Both the position numbers and the translations under genes were made by a program. DNA of 64,000 nucleotides from DATKBT01 sp035546295 (GTDB lineage: Bacteria > Acidobacteriota > Thermoanaerobaculia > Multivoradales > Multivoraceae): positions 62,001-126,000 of the forward strand of contig DATKBT010000076.1 of NCBI GenBank assembly GCA_035546295.1, read 5' to 3'. Positions 63,098-64,000 of this stretch are shown in pieces. Under the pieces are notes generated by a model, which had not been told where the DNA came from, did no database searches, and saw only the letters and a list, made by a program, of their open reading frames with translations. Numbering within the stretch: the stretch's first letter is position 1; every line of letters begins with the position of its first letter.

Positions 63098-63931
63098 ATG
63101 AGCTTTCCCCAGATCCAGGACTTCCGCGACGAGTGCGAGGCGCTGGCGCAGGTGCTCGAGCCGCTCGACGACGCGGCGTTCGAGCAGCCGACCCTGTTCA
63201 AGGGGTGGACGCTCCACGACGTGATCGCCCACCTGCACATCTTCAACTGGGCCGCCGACGCCTCGATCCACGATCCCGAGCGGTTCGACCGCTGGTGGGG
63301 CGATCTCCAGCGCACCATCGCCGGCGGGAAGAACCTGCGCGAGGCGACCGACGACTGGCTGGGCGCCGAGCGCAACCGCGCCGCCTTCGAGCGCTGGCGC
63401 TCCTTCTACCCGGGCATGTGCGACCGCCTCGAAGGCGTCGACTCCAAGTTGCGCGTCCAGTGGGCGGGACCGCCGATGAGCGCCCGCTCGAGCGTCACCG
63501 CTCGGCAGATGGAGACCTGGGCGCACGGCCAGGAGGTCTGGGACGTGCTCGGGCTCGACCGCGAGGACACCGACCGCATCAAGAACGTGGCGGTGCTCGG
63601 CGTGAACACCTTCGGTTGGACCTACCGGGTGCGCGGCCGCGAGGTCCCGGCCGAGACGCCCTACGTGCGGCTCGAGGCGCCGTCGGGAGCGATCTGGGAG
63701 TGGAACGACCCGGCGAGCGAGAACCGCGTCGAGGGAACCGCGACCGAGCTCTGCCAGGTCGTCACCCAGGTGCGCAACGTCGCCGACACGGAGCTGCGCA
63801 CGACCGGCCCGGTCGCCACGGAGTGGATGTCGATCGCCCAGTGCTTCGCGGGCCCGCCCGAGACCCCGCCGGCGCCCGGGACGCGTCACCGCGCGAGAAC
63901 CCCTCCGGCATGGGCGAAGCACCTGGTGTGA
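63098..63931 (+). CDS. TIGR03084-like (maleylpyruvate-isomerase-fold) metal-binding protein
   Basis: A 277-residue DinB/MDMPI-fold protein. GAGGG is 7 nt before the ATG. TLFKGWTLHDVIAHLHIFNW is the first conserved helix with His residues of the metal site; SARSSVTARQMETWAHGQEV is the second metal-binding helix (HGQ), and VLGVNTFGWTYRVRGREVPA with the long beta C-terminus is typical of TIGR03084 members. In other genomes, to my recollection, these proteins often accompany AtuA-like and acyl-CoA carboxylase genes, which fits this cluster. They may use a small thiol cofactor; the reaction is unknown. The C-terminal tail is Pro/Arg-rich. The last 69 bp of the window have no gene. Confidence 0.88.
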   Translation: MSFPQIQDFRDECEALAQVLEPLDDAAFEQPTLFKGWTLHDVIAHLHIFNWAADASIHDPERFDRWWGDLQRTIAGGKNLREATDDWLGAERNRAAFERWRSFYPGMCDRLEGVDSKLRVQWAGPPMSARSSVTARQMETWAHGQEVWDVLGLDREDTDRIKNVAVLGVNTFGWTYRVRGREVPAETPYVRLEAPSGAIWEWNDPASENRVEGTATELCQVVTQVRNVADTELRTTGPVATEWMSIAQCFAGPPETPPAPGTRHRARTPPAWAKHLV

Positions 63932-64000
63932 GGCCTTCCTCCGCCTGGCGAGCCCGAGGCCCGAATCCAGCCCGTCAGCCCTCGTCCCGTCCTCCTCCGC

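Overview
The window is high-GC bacterial DNA (hand-counted lines of backbone genes are near 70% GC). Its protein families fit an Acidobacteriota-type organism, possibly near Thermoanaerobaculia: a TonB-dependent receptor with an N-terminal carboxypeptidase-regulatory-like domain, a VWA-type secreted protein of the acidobacterial kind, a PQQ-type dehydrogenase with a Calx-beta and FWFF-type C-terminal domain, and a large receptor Ser/Thr kinase. The taxonomic call is inference; there is no rRNA or tRNA gene to anchor it.

Layout. 1-3.2 kb: an ABC-F ATPase cut by the window edge, two overlapping paralogous unknowns and a DoxX-like membrane protein. 3.3-10.5 kb: a transmembrane Ser/Thr kinase with a secreted helical-repeat protein, a divergent secreted protein sharing its repeat motif, and a FadL-like outer-membrane protein. 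11-17.6 kb: a sigma-54 response regulator followed by small stress-type genes (105-aa unknown, coiled-coil lipoprotein, tandem UspA, formate/nitrite-type channel, DUF4174-like protein). Two near-consensus -24/-12 promoters lie in front of the UspA and DUF4174-like genes, so this looks like a local sigma-54 stress regulon.

17.6-28 kb is accessory and partly decayed: three copies of a structured intergenic repeat, a ~3.2 kb island bounded by ~285-bp direct repeats and carrying lower-GC genes (ankyrin, CPBP-like, APH-like) with an attC-like site, remnants of a DUF11-like protein and of vapBC, and an operon of di-haem peroxidase, broken DoxX-like gene and ECF sigma factor. 28-38 kb: carboxylesterase, Dabb protein, broken methyltransferase, NnrS, PQQ propeller protein and a formylglycine-generating-enzyme-like protein. 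38-45.5 kb: the TonB-dependent receptor, a glycosyltransferase interrupted by one amber codon, a membrane/TPR protein with one frameshift, and an EEP-family hydrolase. 45.6-50.7 kb: an amine-oxidase-like lipoprotein and a probable operon of small exported protein, pseudopilin and HD-GYP phosphodiesterase.

50.9-64 kb: an acyl-CoA carboxylase cluster. AtuA-like and enoyl-CoA hydratase genes are coupled on the minus strand; carboxyltransferase beta, biotin-carboxylase alpha and a nitronate-monooxygenase-like gene form a plus-strand operon; a TIGR03084-like gene follows. This set resembles the acyclic-terpene/leucine (atu/liu) degradation systems, with a VWA gene and an LRR gene interleaved.

The strongest candidates for something undescribed are the dispersed structured repeat family (10.8, 17.7, 20.5, 37.5 kb), two copies of which supply the stop codon of the upstream gene; the repeat-bounded island with its cassette-like unit; and two vapC halves in circularly permuted order sharing a 22-bp direct repeat. 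Several genes carry single frameshifts or stops; whether these are real decay or assembly error cannot be decided from this sequence alone.
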